Of a stretch of DNA of 34,692 bases, positions 1 through 12,646 are shown piece by piece; the stretch's first letter is position 1; every line of letters starts with the position of its first letter. Where the stretch lies: contig JADGPP010000032.1 in assembly GCA_017882375.1 (NCBI GenBank), positions 1-34,692 on the forward strand, in the 5' to 3' direction. Both the position numbers and the translations under genes were made by a program. The notes below the pieces were generated by a model. The model saw only the letters and a list, made by a program, of their open reading frames with translations. It was not told the origin of the DNA and made no database searches. This DNA comes from Solirubrobacteraceae bacterium. GTDB taxonomy: Bacteria > Actinomycetota > Thermoleophilia > Solirubrobacterales > Solirubrobacteraceae.

Positions 1-162
1 CTCTCGACGACAAACCGGGGCCTGCTACCGGGCACTCCGGCGTCTACCCGGACCGGACTCTCACCGGCCAGCCTGATCCAGCTTCCAAGGCGCAACATGA
101 GGAGATCGTATCGCGCTGACCCACAGGCTGAGCGGCATACAAGAGTTATTGTGTTCCGTCCG

Positions 163-190
163 GAAGTCCTGCCAACCTAGATAGGACTTC
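163..190. other. Perfect 8-bp inverted repeat
   Basis: GAAGTCCT at 163-170 and AGGACTTC at 183-190 are perfect inverted copies separated by 12 nt. No T-run follows on either side, so this is not a classical intrinsic terminator. A related AAGTCCTGC string recurs near 400-408. Confidence 0.5.
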
Positions 191-444
191 TGCAAGGAAT
201 CCCCGCAAAGAGCGAGAATTGGTGCCTCGCACATCCAGGGCGGTGAGTCTAGAGGGAGTTATCCGATGGTCAGCCACGAGGGGCTAGCTCGTTGGCTGAG
301 TCCGACATTGGGCTTTTGGGCGAGAGCCCGACCCAAGAGCCGTCTAGACCCACCTATAACGGAACTTACCTGGCGTTCCGGATCGACTCGCGCGTTCGAA
401 AGTCCTGCGTCTCGAATTTGGATGGTCAGTCAACAAGCTCTAAC

Positions 445-483
445 GTACCCGATCCCCCGTCACTAGGGGGCTTTTGCGGGTAC
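445..483 (+). terminator. Compound hairpin with CTTTT, terminator-like
   Basis: The inner stem CCCCC (454-458) / GGGGG (466-470) is followed directly by CTTTT, as in an intrinsic terminator read on the + strand. An outer pair GTACCCG (445-451) / CGGGTAC (477-483) encloses the whole unit. No gene on the + strand ends just upstream, so whatever it terminates would be an RNA or a gene that begins left of the window. Confidence 0.45.
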
Positions 484-748
484 TTACTGGTCGTGAGCAT
501 GCCTGGGATCTCCTTCTTTATGAATCGGATATTCACGACGTGGGCGACGACGAACTTCTTGCTGATCAGCGCACTGAGTCCAAACTGACCCACTACCCGA
601 GAACGAACACACACCCCGCAGCGGCTCGGCGACGCTGGTCGACCGAGGCAAAGCGACCGGCCGCGGACGAAGCCGGGCAGACGGCAAGGCAGGTCAGCCG
701 GGGCCGACCGACCAGCCGTTGACGCAGCCTTGGAGACGGCGATGCGGG

Positions 749-3669
<2,921 letters not shown>

Positions 3670-3696
3670 TCAGCGCCAGTCGCGACGACGAGGCCG

Positions 3697-3702
3697 AGTG
3701 TA
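3697..3702 (-). promoter_or_regulatory. Candidate -10 element for serC-serA
   Basis: On the minus strand this reads TACACT, the same hexamer as the proposed ilvB -10. It would give a leader of about 120 nt before serC. No good -35 box is visible at 16-18 bp, so this is only a suggestion. Confidence 0.3.
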
Positions 3703-3743
3703 GCGAACGCCGGCGGCGCATCGGAGAGCGCCGCGCGAGCCCG

Positions 3744-4727
3744 TCATCGATCGCGCCCGTGCGCGGCCGACCAATCGTAGGCCGGTCCCAGGGGGATGAT
3801 TTTCTTCGGGTTGAGTTCGTCGTGCGTCGTGTAGTAGTGACGCTTGATCTGATCCATCGCGACGGTCGCCGCGACGCCCGGCCACTGGTACAGCTCGCGG
3901 GCGTAGGCCCACAGGTGCGGGTAGTCCACGACCCTGCGGCGATTGCAGCGGAAGTGCAGGTTGTAGACCTCGTCGAAGCGCGCGAGCGTCGGGAACAGGC
4001 GCCAGTCGGCCTCGGTCGCACGATCGCCGGCGAGGTAGCGGCGCTCGCCGAGCAGCGCCTCCAGCCAGTCCAGGCTGTCGAACAGCTCGCCGAAGGCGTC
4101 CTCATAGGCGTCCTGGCGGCGCGCGAAGCCCGCGCGGTAGACGCCGTTGTTGACCGTCTCGTAGACCCGCGAGTTGAGCGCGTCGATCTCCCCGCGCAGG
4201 TGCTCCGGGTACAGCTGGAGCGTGTCGGCGTTGCCGAGGCCGCCGAGAGACTCAGACGATCCGATCATCCTCAAGATGTCTGCCGAATCGTTGTTGACGA
4301 TGCGATCGTCGTGCGTGTCCCACAGCACCGGGACGGTGATCCGTCCCTTGAAGCTCGGGTCGCTGGCGTCGTATGCCTCGGCCATCAGCTTCCAGCCGTG
4401 CAGGCGATCGACGTACTCGTCGGTCCAGCCGTGCTCTGCGCGCACGCTGAACAGCTCGCCGGTGAACGCCCAGCCGCGCTCGTCGCGGTAGGGCGCCAGA
4501 TAGGAGATCGGCAGCGCGCCGACCAGGCCGGCGAGCTCGCGCGCGATCACCGCGCGATGGCACCACGGGCAGGCCAGCGCCACGTACAGGTGATAGCGCC
4601 CGGCGAGCACCGGGAATTCACTGTCGACGCCCGTGCGCGGGTCGATGCCCACCCAGTCGCGAAAGCGGCTCTGCTGACGCTGGAAGCAGCCGTCGGCGAG
4701 CTCGCCGTCGATGATCGCGTCAGCCAT
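3744..4727 (-). CDS. Xi-class glutathione S-transferase-like (glutathionyl-hydroquinone reductase family)
   Basis: Members of this family (YqjG/ECM4/PcpF) reductively remove glutathione from glutathionyl-hydroquinones through an active-site cysteine. The 327-aa product has the diagnostic thioredoxin-fold motif ACPWCHR, with the catalytic Cys at residue 53. The family-typical W-x-G-x-D, the conserved HRTVIVR-like helix and a helical C-terminal domain with YLAGD and RFDEVY also fit. I chose ATG 4727 rather than TTG 4736 because it overlaps the TGA of the upstream 198-aa gene by 8 nt, indicating coupling. Actinobacteria usually make mycothiol rather than glutathione, so the physiological thiol is uncertain. 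Its presence near a menaquinone cluster suggests, but does not prove, a role on oxidised quinones. Confidence 0.88.
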   Translation of the reverse strand: MADAIIDGELADGCFQRQQSRFRDWVGIDPRTGVDSEFPVLAGRYHLYVALACPWCHRAVIARELAGLVGALPISYLAPYRDERGWAFTGELFSVRAEHGWTDEYVDRLHGWKLMAEAYDASDPSFKGRITVPVLWDTHDDRIVNNDSADILRMIGSSESLGGLGNADTLQLYPEHLRGEIDALNSRVYETVNNGVYRAGFARRQDAYEDAFGELFDSLDWLEALLGERRYLAGDRATEADWRLFPTLARFDEVYNLHFRCNRRRVVDYPHLWAYARELYQWPGVAATVAMDQIKRHYYTTHDELNPKKIIPLGPAYDWSAAHGRDR

Positions 4728-5316
4728 CCCATACAACTGTCCGCGTCACGCTGCGCGCAATCCATCCCCGCGGCAGACGGCTCGCGGCGACGCCGGCGGG
4801 CGCCTCGGCGGCGAGCAGGCAGTACTCCGGAGCCGGGCCGAGTGCGAGGCAGCGCCGCCACAGTCCGTCGCTGGCGGGGTCCATGCCGTCTCCGAGCAGC
4901 GCCGCCGGCGAGTCACGGCCGTATCCGGGCTCGTGCGCGACCCACACGGCGACGCCGGCAGCGCTCGGCCGCGAGCAGCCCTCGAGCAGCCGATAGACCG
5001 AGCCGGTGGCGGCGCCGGCGCGCGCGGCGATCGCGTGGTGCGCCGTCTCGTGCCCGCGCGCGACGGCCGCCTCCTCGAGCACGCCCACCGCCGCCCAGTC
5101 GTCGAGCAGATACCAATCCTCATAACCCGGCGCGTCCTTGTCGGCGCCGGGCGCAGGCGCGAGCCACGGCAGCTCGCCCAGGCGCAGCGCCACCGAGCCG
5201 CGAAAGCCGCTCGGCGGGCGGTGCGCGAGTGAGCGGTGAAAGTGCTCGAGCGCCTGCTCGTAAGCCGCTTGCCGCACTGCAGCGGCGGGGCGATGCCAGG
5301 ACAGATAGGCGAGCAC
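4720..5316 (-). CDS. Conserved hypothetical protein, 198 aa
   Basis: I do not recognise a function. The frame downstream of ilvC encodes a soluble, Ala/Arg-rich protein with features that look genuinely selected: a conserved-looking GYEDWYLLDDWAAVGVL segment, a GHETAHHAIAARAG segment and EYCLLA near the C-terminus. There are no membrane segments or signal peptide. The open frame extends further upstream, but that part overlaps ilvC in another frame and is Arg/Ser-rich nonsense, so I start at GTG 5316, 13 nt after the ilvC stop. The stop overlaps the start of the GST gene, making an ilvC-X-GST unit. Two HxxxH-like histidine groups could bind a metal, but that is speculation. Confidence 0.65.
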   Translation of the reverse strand: MLAYLSWHRPAAAVRQAAYEQALEHFHRSLAHRPPSGFRGSVALRLGELPWLAPAPGADKDAPGYEDWYLLDDWAAVGVLEEAAVARGHETAHHAIAARAGAATGSVYRLLEGCSRPSAAGVAVWVAHEPGYGRDSPAALLGDGMDPASDGLWRRCLALGPAPEYCLLAAEAPAGVAASRLPRGWIARSVTRTVVWDG

Positions 5317-5329
5317 CGCGAGCCGAACC

Positions 5330-7207
<1,878 letters not shown>

Positions 7208-7211
<4 letters not shown>

Positions 7212-8536
7212 CGCAGCTCCCGGCGCAGCAGCTTGCCCGAGCGCGTGCGCGGCAGCGGCTCACCACGCAGCAGCACGCGCTTGGGCACCTTGTAGGAGGC
7301 CAGTGCAGCGGCGCAGTGCGCGCGCAGCGCCTCGCCGTCGAGCACGACGCCGCGGCGCGTGACGACGATCGCCGTGACCGCCTCGCCCCATCGCTCGTCG
7401 GGCAGGCCGACGACGGCCGCCTCGAGCACGTCCGGATGGGCTTCGAGCACCGCCTCGACCTCGCTCGGCGCGACGTTCTCGCCGCCGCTGACGATCGTGT
7501 CGGCCTTGCGCCCGCTCACGCGCAGGCGCCCGCGCTCGTCGAAGGCACCGAGATCGCCCGTGTGCAGCCAGCCGTCGGGCGCGAGCGCGCCCGGGGCGAC
7601 GGTCGGGCCGGCGACGACGATCTCGCCGTCGTCTACGCAGCGCACGCGCGTGCAGAACAGCGGCGGCCCGGCTGCCTCCTCGCCGTCGGCGAGCGCGGCG
7701 GCGGGCGTCGTGGTGACCTGCGAGCAGCTCTCGGTGAGGCCGTAGGTCATGCTCACGGGCACGCCGGCGGCGTTCGCTCGGCGCACGAGCGCCGCAGGCA
7801 CGGGACCGCCCCCGGTGAGCGCCGCGCGCAGCGCCGGCGGGTGCTGCAGACCGGCGTCGAGCAGCCGTGCGAGCGTCGTCGCGACGAGGCTCGCGAGCGT
7901 GATCTGCTGCTCGCGCAGCGCGTGCAGCACGCGGTCGGTGTCAAAGCGCTCGTGCACGACGGCCGTCGTCGCGTAGATCGCCGAGCGAACGAGGATCGAC
8001 AGGCCGCCGACGTGCGACAGCGGCAGCGCGCACAGCCAGCGCTCGTCGGCGTCGAGGCCGAGCGCGACGGCCGAGCCTAGCGCGCTCCACAGCAGGTTGC
8101 CGTAGGTCAGCTGCACAGGCTTGGGCGCCGAGCCCGTCCCGGAGGTGTGGATGACGACGGCCGTCGCGTCGAGCTCGTGGCGCAGCGGCGCGGTCGGCGG
8201 CGGCGCCGTCTCGCCGGTGGCCTGCAGCGGCTGCTCGACGGCGGCGGCGCCCTCTGCCACACGCGCGCGCTCGGGCGCGGACAGGCGCAGGTCGACGGGC
8301 ACCGCGACGGCGCCCAGCAGCATGCACGCGTGCAGGGCGTAGGCGAAGTCCAGGCCGGCGGGCAGCGCGATCGCCACGCGCTCCCCCGCCCCCACACCGC
8401 GCGCGGCGAGATCGCCGGCCGCGGCGGTCGCGGACGCGAGCAACTGCGCGTAGGTGGCGCTCCCCGCGGGCGTGTCCAGCGCGACGCTCCCCGGGCGCGC
8501 CGCAGCAGCGCGAGCGAGCCATGCCTCGACGACCAT
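7208..8536 (-). CDS. menE: o-Succinylbenzoate-CoA ligase
   Basis: MenE adenylates o-succinylbenzoate and joins it to CoA, making the MenB substrate. The 442-aa product is an ANL-superfamily enzyme: P-loop-like [12 protein letters not shown] (130-141, a variant of TSGTTGxPK), the YGLTES motif (265-270), HTGDLG with D328, the hinge SGRKADTI and the catalytic K435 in TRSGKLLR. It is small for the superfamily, as MenE usually is. ATG 8536 lies 24 nt from the divergent menB start. A TAGCCT -10 box lies 7 nt upstream, suggesting a leaderless mRNA. It is coupled to the methyltransferase downstream. General acyl-CoA ligases share these motifs, but the neighbours make MenE the clear choice. Confidence 0.93.
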
Positions 8537-8543
8537 GCCGCAC

Positions 8544-8553
8544 AGGCTAGCCT
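8544..8553. promoter_or_regulatory. Palindromic shared -10 for divergent menE and menB
   Basis: AGGCTAGCCT is a perfect 10-bp palindrome. Read rightwards, TAGCCT (8548-8553) ends 7 nt before menB GTG 8561. Read leftwards, TAGCCT (8549-8544) ends 7 nt before menE ATG 8536. Both start codons are exactly 12.5 bp from the palindrome centre. A possible rightward -35 is TCGACG at 8526-8531 (16-bp spacer); no leftward -35 is obvious. The geometry predicts two overlapping, mutually exclusive leaderless promoters. Confidence 0.6.
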
Positions 8554-8560
8554 TCGCGCC

Positions 8561-9424
8561 GTGAGCACCACCTGGACAGATGCCACGCAGGACGCCGGCG
8601 GCGCCTTCGAAGACATCCGCTACGAGCGCTTCGACGGCATCGCGAAGATCACGATCGCCCGCCCGGAGGTGCGAAACGCCTTTCGCCCGCGCACGATCGT
8701 GGAGATCTCGCGCGCGCTGGAGCACGCGCGCGAGGACACGCAGATCGGCGTGATCGTGCTGACCGGCGAGGGTCCCGACGCGTTCTGCTCGGGCGGCGAC
8801 CAGCGCGTGCGCGGCGACTCGGGCTACCTCGACGACGACGCCACGACCGATCGAGGATCGCCCAGCGCCGGCGTCGGGCGCTTTCACGTCACCGACCTGC
8901 ACGTGCAGATCCGCCGGCTGCCCAAGCCGGTCGTGGCGATGGTCGCCGGCTACGCGATCGGCGGCGGGCACGTGCTGCACCTCGTGTGCGACCTGACGAT
9001 CGCCGCCGACAACGCGCGCTTCGGCCAGGTCGGGCCGAAGGTCGGCTCCTTCGACGGCGGCTTCGGCGCGGGCCTGCTGGCCAACCTCGTCGGCCCGAAG
9101 AAGGCCAAGGAGATCTGGTTTCTCTGCCGCCAGTACTCCGCCCAGGAAGCTCTGGAGATGGGGATGGTCAACACCGTCGTGCCGCTCGACCGGCTGGAGC
9201 AGGAGACGGTGCAGTGGTGCAACGAGATGCTCGCGCTCTCCCCGTTTGCGCTGCGCCTGCTGAAGGCGAGCTTCAACGCCGCCGAAGACGGCCTGACGGG
9301 GATCCAGCAGCTGGCGCACGACACGAACCTGCTCTTCTACGGCAACGAGGAGGCCCAGGAGGGTCGCGACGCCTATCGCGAGAAGCGCAAGCCGGACTTC
9401 TCGCGGTTTCCTCGGCGAGCCTAG
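8561..9424 (+). CDS. menB: 1,4-Dihydroxy-2-naphthoyl-CoA synthase, bicarbonate (type I) form
   Basis: MenB performs the intramolecular Claisen condensation that closes the naphthoquinone ring. The 287-aa crotonase-fold protein has the oxyanion-hole region FCSGGDQ (76-82), [10 protein letters not shown] (131-140) and the MenB signature VGSFDGGFG (161-169), then [10 protein letters not shown]. The segment FGQVGPKVG places Gly158 where type II enzymes (M. tuberculosis) have a catalytic Asp; by family knowledge Gly marks the type I enzymes that use bound bicarbonate. GTG 8561 has no Shine-Dalgarno but a TAGCCT box 7 nt upstream, so a leaderless transcript is likely. menA begins 4 nt after its stop, giving a menB-menA-menC operon. 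Confidence 0.96.
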   Translation: MSTTWTDATQDAGGAFEDIRYERFDGIAKITIARPEVRNAFRPRTIVEISRALEHAREDTQIGVIVLTGEGPDAFCSGGDQRVRGDSGYLDDDATTDRGSPSAGVGRFHVTDLHVQIRRLPKPVVAMVAGYAIGGGHVLHLVCDLTIAADNARFGQVGPKVGSFDGGFGAGLLANLVGPKKAKEIWFLCRQYSAQEALEMGMVNTVVPLDRLEQETVQWCNEMLALSPFALRLLKASFNAAEDGLTGIQQLAHDTNLLFYGNEEAQEGRDAYREKRKPDFSRFPRRA

Positions 9425-9428
9425 CCGC

Positions 9429-10325
9429 GTGAGCGCCGTGCGCATCTGGGTGATGGCGGCGCGCGTGCGCACGCTGCCGGCGGCGATCGCGCCGGTGCTC
9501 GTCGGCACCTCGCTGGCGCTCGGCGCCGACCACTTCCACGCGCTGGCGTTCGTCGCGGCGCTGCTCGGCGCGGTGTTCATCCAGGTCGGCACCAACCTGT
9601 CAAACGACTACTCCGACGCGCGCCGCGGCGCCGACACCGAGGACCGCCTCGGCCCGGTCCGCGTCACCGCCGGAGGGCTCGTGCCGCCGAGCCAGGTGCT
9701 GCTGGCGACCTACGTGAGCTTCGGGTTGGCGGTCGCCTGCGGGGCGTATCTGGTGGCCGTCGCCGGGTGGGAGCTGCTCGCCGTCGGCGCCGCGTCGATC
9801 CTCGCCGGCGTGCTCTATACCGGCGGGCCGCGCCCGTATGGCTACGAGGGTCTAGGCGAGCTCTTCGTGTTCCTGTTCTTCGGGATCGTCGCCGTCGCCG
9901 GCTCCTACTTCGTGCAGGTCCAGCTCCTGCCGTGGCAGGCGTTCGTGTGCGCTGTGCCGGTCGGCCTGCTGGCGAGCGCGATCCTCGTCGTCAACAACGT
10001 CCGCGACCTGGAGACCGACCGCCGCGCGGGCAAGCGCACGCTGGCCGTGCGGCTCGGACGCGAGCGCACGCGCGCGCTGTACACGGCGATGATCGCGGCG
10101 GCGTTCGTGACGGCGCCGCTGCCGTGGGCGTTGGGCTCGATGAGCGCCTGGCTGTTGCTCAGCTGGCTGGCGATCCCACTGGCACTCGGCGTCGTCAAAG
10201 TCGTGCGCACGCGCTCAGACGGCCCGGCGCTGAACGGAGCACTCGCCAAGACGGGAGCCACGCAGCTCGTCTTCTGCCTGCTGTATTCGGCGGGGATCCT
10301 CGCCAGCGGCGGCATCGGCTCATGA
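9429..10325 (+). CDS. menA: 1,4-Dihydroxy-2-naphthoate prenyltransferase
   Basis: MenA is a UbiA-superfamily integral membrane enzyme that attaches the polyprenyl chain to DHNA, giving demethylmenaquinone. The 298-aa product has about eight or nine hydrophobic segments and both Asp-rich motifs: NDYSDARRGAD (59-69) and NNVRDLETD followed by RRAGKRTLAVRLG. GPVRVTAGGLV after motif 1 is characteristic of MenA. The GTG start at 9429 lies 4 nt past menB, and menC follows 25 nt after its stop. MenA's substrate DHNA requires hydrolysis of DHNA-CoA by a thioesterase (MenI), which I do not find in this window. Confidence 0.96.
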   Translation: MSAVRIWVMAARVRTLPAAIAPVLVGTSLALGADHFHALAFVAALLGAVFIQVGTNLSNDYSDARRGADTEDRLGPVRVTAGGLVPPSQVLLATYVSFGLAVACGAYLVAVAGWELLAVGAASILAGVLYTGGPRPYGYEGLGELFVFLFFGIVAVAGSYFVQVQLLPWQAFVCAVPVGLLASAILVVNNVRDLETDRRAGKRTLAVRLGRERTRALYTAMIAAAFVTAPLPWALGSMSAWLLLSWLAIPLALGVVKVVRTRSDGPALNGALAKTGATQLVFCLLYSAGILASGGIGS

Positions 10326-10350
10326 GACCCCCGCTCGGCGGTGCCCGGTT

Positions 10351-11382
10351 GTGAGACTCGAACTCGAACGGCGCTCGCTGCGCCTGGCCCAGCCGCTGCA
10401 GACCTCCTACGGCGAGGTCAGCGAGCGCGAGCTGCTCGTGGTCTCGTTGACCGGCGAGGACGGCGTCACCGGCTATGGCGAGGCGGCACCGCTCGAGCCA
10501 TACGACGGCGTGAGCCTCCAGCGCGCGCAGGCCGCGCTGGAGCGCTACGCACCTGTGCTTGCCTGTGCCCACGGCCTGAACGGCGCTCAGCTGGTGGACG
10601 CCTGCCGGCGCGTGGACGACCTTTCGCCAGCGCTCGCCGCGATCGACCTCGCGCTCTGGGATCGCGCCGGGCGCATCAGCGGCAAGCCGATCGCGTCGCT
10701 GATCACCGACACTCCTGAGCCGACGGTGCCGGTCAACGCGACGATTTCAGCGATCGATCGCAGCGGAGCCGCGGAGGAGGCTGCAGCGGCCGTGGTGGAC
10801 GGCTTTGAGTGCGTCAAGGTGAAGGTCGGCCTCGGCGACGACGCCGGCCGCGTCGCGTCAGTACGCGCTGCGGCCGGTCCGGAGATCGCGCTGAGACTGG
10901 ATGCGAATGGCGCGTGGGGCGTCGATGAGGCGGTGCGTACGATCGAGGCGCTCGCGCCAGCTGGACTGGAGCTGGTCGAGGAGCCGGTGCACGGCTTGCA
11001 AAACGTGCGCAAGGTGCGCGAGCGCGTGGCTGTGCGTGTGGCGATCGACGAGACCGCCGCCGAGCACGGCGCACTCGGCGCCGGCGTGGCTGACGCTGTC
11101 TGCCTGAAGATCTCACGCTGCGGCGGGATAGGCGGGCTGATTGCTGCCGCCACGCTGGTGCGTGCCTCAGGTGCCGAGGCCTATATCTCCTCCACGCTCG
11201 ACGGACCGTTCGGAGTCGCCGCCGGCGTGCACGCGGCGGCAGCGCTGGCGTCGCGTGGACCCGTACCGCACTGCGGGTTGGCGACGCTCGCCCTGTTCGC
11301 CGACATCGAGAACCCCTTGCGCGCGCTTGGCGGACGTATTGCCGTTCCCAGCGGCCCGGGCCTGGGCGTCGCGCCCTACTGA
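10351..11382 (+). CDS. menC: o-Succinylbenzoate synthase
   Basis: MenC dehydrates SHCHC to o-succinylbenzoate. The 343-aa protein belongs to the enolase superfamily, muconate-lactonising subgroup: the catalytic KVKVG lysines are K156 and K158, the Mg ligands are D184 (LDANG), E210 (VEEP) and D233 (IDET), and the second catalytic lysine is K253 (LKISRCGG). The family also includes N-acylamino-acid racemases and dipeptide epimerases, which share all these residues; the position after menB and menA decides for MenC. It starts with GTG at 10351 and is the last gene of the rightward menBAC unit. A strong hairpin follows at 11486-11517. Confidence 0.92.
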   Translation: MRLELERRSLRLAQPLQTSYGEVSERELLVVSLTGEDGVTGYGEAAPLEPYDGVSLQRAQAALERYAPVLACAHGLNGAQLVDACRRVDDLSPALAAIDLALWDRAGRISGKPIASLITDTPEPTVPVNATISAIDRSGAAEEAAAAVVDGFECVKVKVGLGDDAGRVASVRAAAGPEIALRLDANGAWGVDEAVRTIEALAPAGLELVEEPVHGLQNVRKVRERVAVRVAIDETAAEHGALGAGVADAVCLKISRCGGIGGLIAAATLVRASGAEAYISSTLDGPFGVAAGVHAAAALASRGPVPHCGLATLALFADIENPLRALGGRIAVPSGPGLGVAPY

Positions 11383-11485
11383 AGTCGAAGGCAAGCAGAG
11401 CCCCGGCGGCCGTGCCACCTCGCACCGCGAATGCGGCTCAGATGCCTGGGTTTTAAGAGTCCATAACCGAGGGTCCTTAACGGCC

Positions 11486-11517
11486 GTAGGGCTCGCCGCG
11501 AACGCGGCGAGCCCTAC
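11486..11517. terminator. 14-bp perfect hairpin between convergent genes
   Basis: GTAGGGCTCGCCGC pairs perfectly with GCGGCGAGCCCTAC around a GAAC loop. It sits between menC (rightward, stop 11382) and the secreted-protein gene (leftward, stop 11542), the right place for a bidirectional terminator. No long T-run follows on either strand, as is common for actinobacterial terminators. Confidence 0.75.
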
Positions 11518-11541
11518 TGATGCTTTACGACTTATGTCTTG

Positions 11542-12456
11542 CTATTCGTGTTCTTGGACGACTTCTGAACCCGCCTGCTTGAGCGTGCCGTTGAGAATCG
11601 CGGTGTTGTGACCCGCGGCCGCCGGTACGCCGAGCTGGCCGTTGATGATCGGGCCGATCAGGAATTCGAACAATCCGCCACAACCGTTCGTCGCCGGTGC
11701 CGCGAAGGAGTTGTTGACCAGCGAGTTGTTACTCACGATCAAGATCGTGCCTTCGGGGTTGGTTGAGATCGTGCCCGGGCTGCCTTTGATCGGTTTGTTC
11801 GGCAGCGGTGGGCTGGTCGTGCCGGTTGTCAACGGCAAGACCACCGGTGCTGCATTCGAGCCCACGAAGCACGCGCTGCCGAGCAGCGGGTTTTCGAGGT
11901 GCACCTTGACCGGCAACTGCAGCGCGGTGCCTGTCGCGGTCAGCAGGTTGCCGAGGTCGATCTGGATCGAGCTCGCCGGACCCGCGAGTTCGGTCGTGGC
12001 GTTCACGCCAGTCACGCCGTTTTCGAAGATCGCTTCGCATGCGGCCCGCTCGACTTTTTCAAAGAAGCCGGAGCCTTTGATTTCCGTGCAGTTGACCAGA
12101 CCGGACAGTCCGCCTGGCACTTTCTGCGGCGTTTTCGAGAGCGTGTTCCCGTCTTTCGCGGCGACGAATTCCAGTTTGCCGGTTTCCCCGACTTCCCGCA
12201 AGCCGCCCTGCAGGGTGATCGCTTTTTCGATCGGCACGGTCTTTTTGCCGACGATGAATTTCCCGCTTTCCGTCTTCGCAAAGATGCACGCGCTGGCCGT
12301 CGTCACGGGACATTGCGCGAAGTCCGCGAATTCCCCTTTTGGCGTCGCAAACGCTGGTGAGGCTACGCTCAGCACTCCAAGCGAGGCGATTAGCATTCCC
12401 CCTGCGAGCAACGCACGTGTGCGTACGCTCGCGAAGCGACGAGTACTCCGCAACAT
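11542..12456 (-). CDS. Secreted protein of unknown function ('TPKGEF' type)
   Basis: No enzymatic motif is visible. The 304-aa precursor has an Arg-rich n-region (residues 1-14), a hydrophobic core (15-30) and a probable signal peptidase I site after SPAFA (residue 37), leaving a mature N-terminus TPKGEFADF. The mature part has six cysteines (possible disulfides), a FIVGKKTVPIEK segment and an Asn/Thr/Ser/Gly-rich C-terminal half that looks like beta structure. I recall similar secreted proteins from Solirubrobacterales genomes; that is memory, not a search. Third-codon positions are noticeably richer in A/T than in the adjacent men genes. It lies convergent to menC with a 14-bp hairpin between. 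ATG 12456 has a weak GGGAAG upstream. Confidence 0.8.
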   Translation of the reverse strand: MLRSTRRFASVRTRALLAGGMLIASLGVLSVASPAFATPKGEFADFAQCPVTTASACIFAKTESGKFIVGKKTVPIEKAITLQGGLREVGETGKLEFVAAKDGNTLSKTPQKVPGGLSGLVNCTEIKGSGFFEKVERAACEAIFENGVTGVNATTELAGPASSIQIDLGNLLTATGTALQLPVKVHLENPLLGSACFVGSNAAPVVLPLTTGTTSPPLPNKPIKGSPGTISTNPEGTILIVSNNSLVNNSFAAPATNGCGGLFEFLIGPIINGQLGVPAAAGHNTAILNGTLKQAGSEVVQEHE

Positions 12457-12480
12457 GGTCTTCCCACTTTCTGTTGTCTC

Positions 12481-12486
12481 AGCCTA
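12481..12486 (-). promoter_or_regulatory. Candidate -10 element for the secreted-protein gene
   Basis: Minus-strand TAGGCT lies 24 nt before the ATG at 12456. No convincing -35 is visible. The same 185-nt gap holds two competing stems: GGTTTC 12554-12559 with GAAACC 12568-12573, or GAAAC with GTTTC 12577-12581. Confidence 0.25.
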
Positions 12487-12630
12487 ATGGCTAGTGAGCC
12501 CCGCACAGACAGCATCTTGCCGCCGCGCGGTACAGCGTGACTAAGCTATCCGCGGTTTCTCTGCGCGGAAACCCCTGTTTCTAGCTTTCCCGAATCGCCC
12601 CATCTCCCGGAGTCAAGGCCCGCTGACCGA

Positions 12631-12646
12631 TGTGACTTCTGTCACC
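12631..12646. promoter_or_regulatory. CRP/GlxR-like operator candidate
   Basis: TGTGA (12631-12635), a 6-nt spacer and TCACC (12642-12646) match the CRP-family consensus TGTGA-N6-TCACA at 9 of 10 half-site positions. It overlaps the menH stop codon and lies about 175 bp upstream of the divergently placed secreted-protein start. It can equally fold as a 5-bp hairpin (12632-12645) at the end of menH. Confidence 0.35.

Larger units (their letters stand above)
1..636. other. Intergenic stretch without a convincing gene; hairpin-rich
   Basis: No frame here gives a protein with recognisable motifs, and base composition is visibly less GC-rich than in the neighbouring genes. The stretch holds several inverted repeats: a perfect 8-bp stem at 163-190 (12-nt loop), a two-part stem at 308-336 (TTGGG/CCCAA around GGGC-GAGA-GCCC), a 6-bp stem at 360-380, and a compound hairpin at 445-483. 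Together they could be a structured non-coding RNA ending at a terminator, or simply the downstream region of a gene beyond the window. I could not match it to tmRNA, RNase P RNA, SRP RNA, 6S RNA or a tRNA. Confidence 0.5.

Noticed and set aside
390-412. TTCGAAA string resembling a tRNA T-loop
   Set aside because: The flanks do not pair as a T-stem, and no acceptor stem, anticodon arm or CCA lies at the right distance.
266-722. Several short frames in the left intergenic region, both strands
   Set aside because: No start signals, no motifs, mutually overlapping; the GGGGG/CCCCC hairpin and tandem repeats explain their sequence better than coding.
8147-8560. Upstream extension of the menB frame
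   Set aside because: It lies antisense to menE and is Arg/Gly/Ala nonsense; the -10 geometry and protein family length support GTG 8561.
11486-11517. Hairpin considered as an insertion-sequence inverted repeat or recombination site
   Set aside because: Single copy, located exactly between convergent genes and with a tetraloop; a terminator is the simpler reading.
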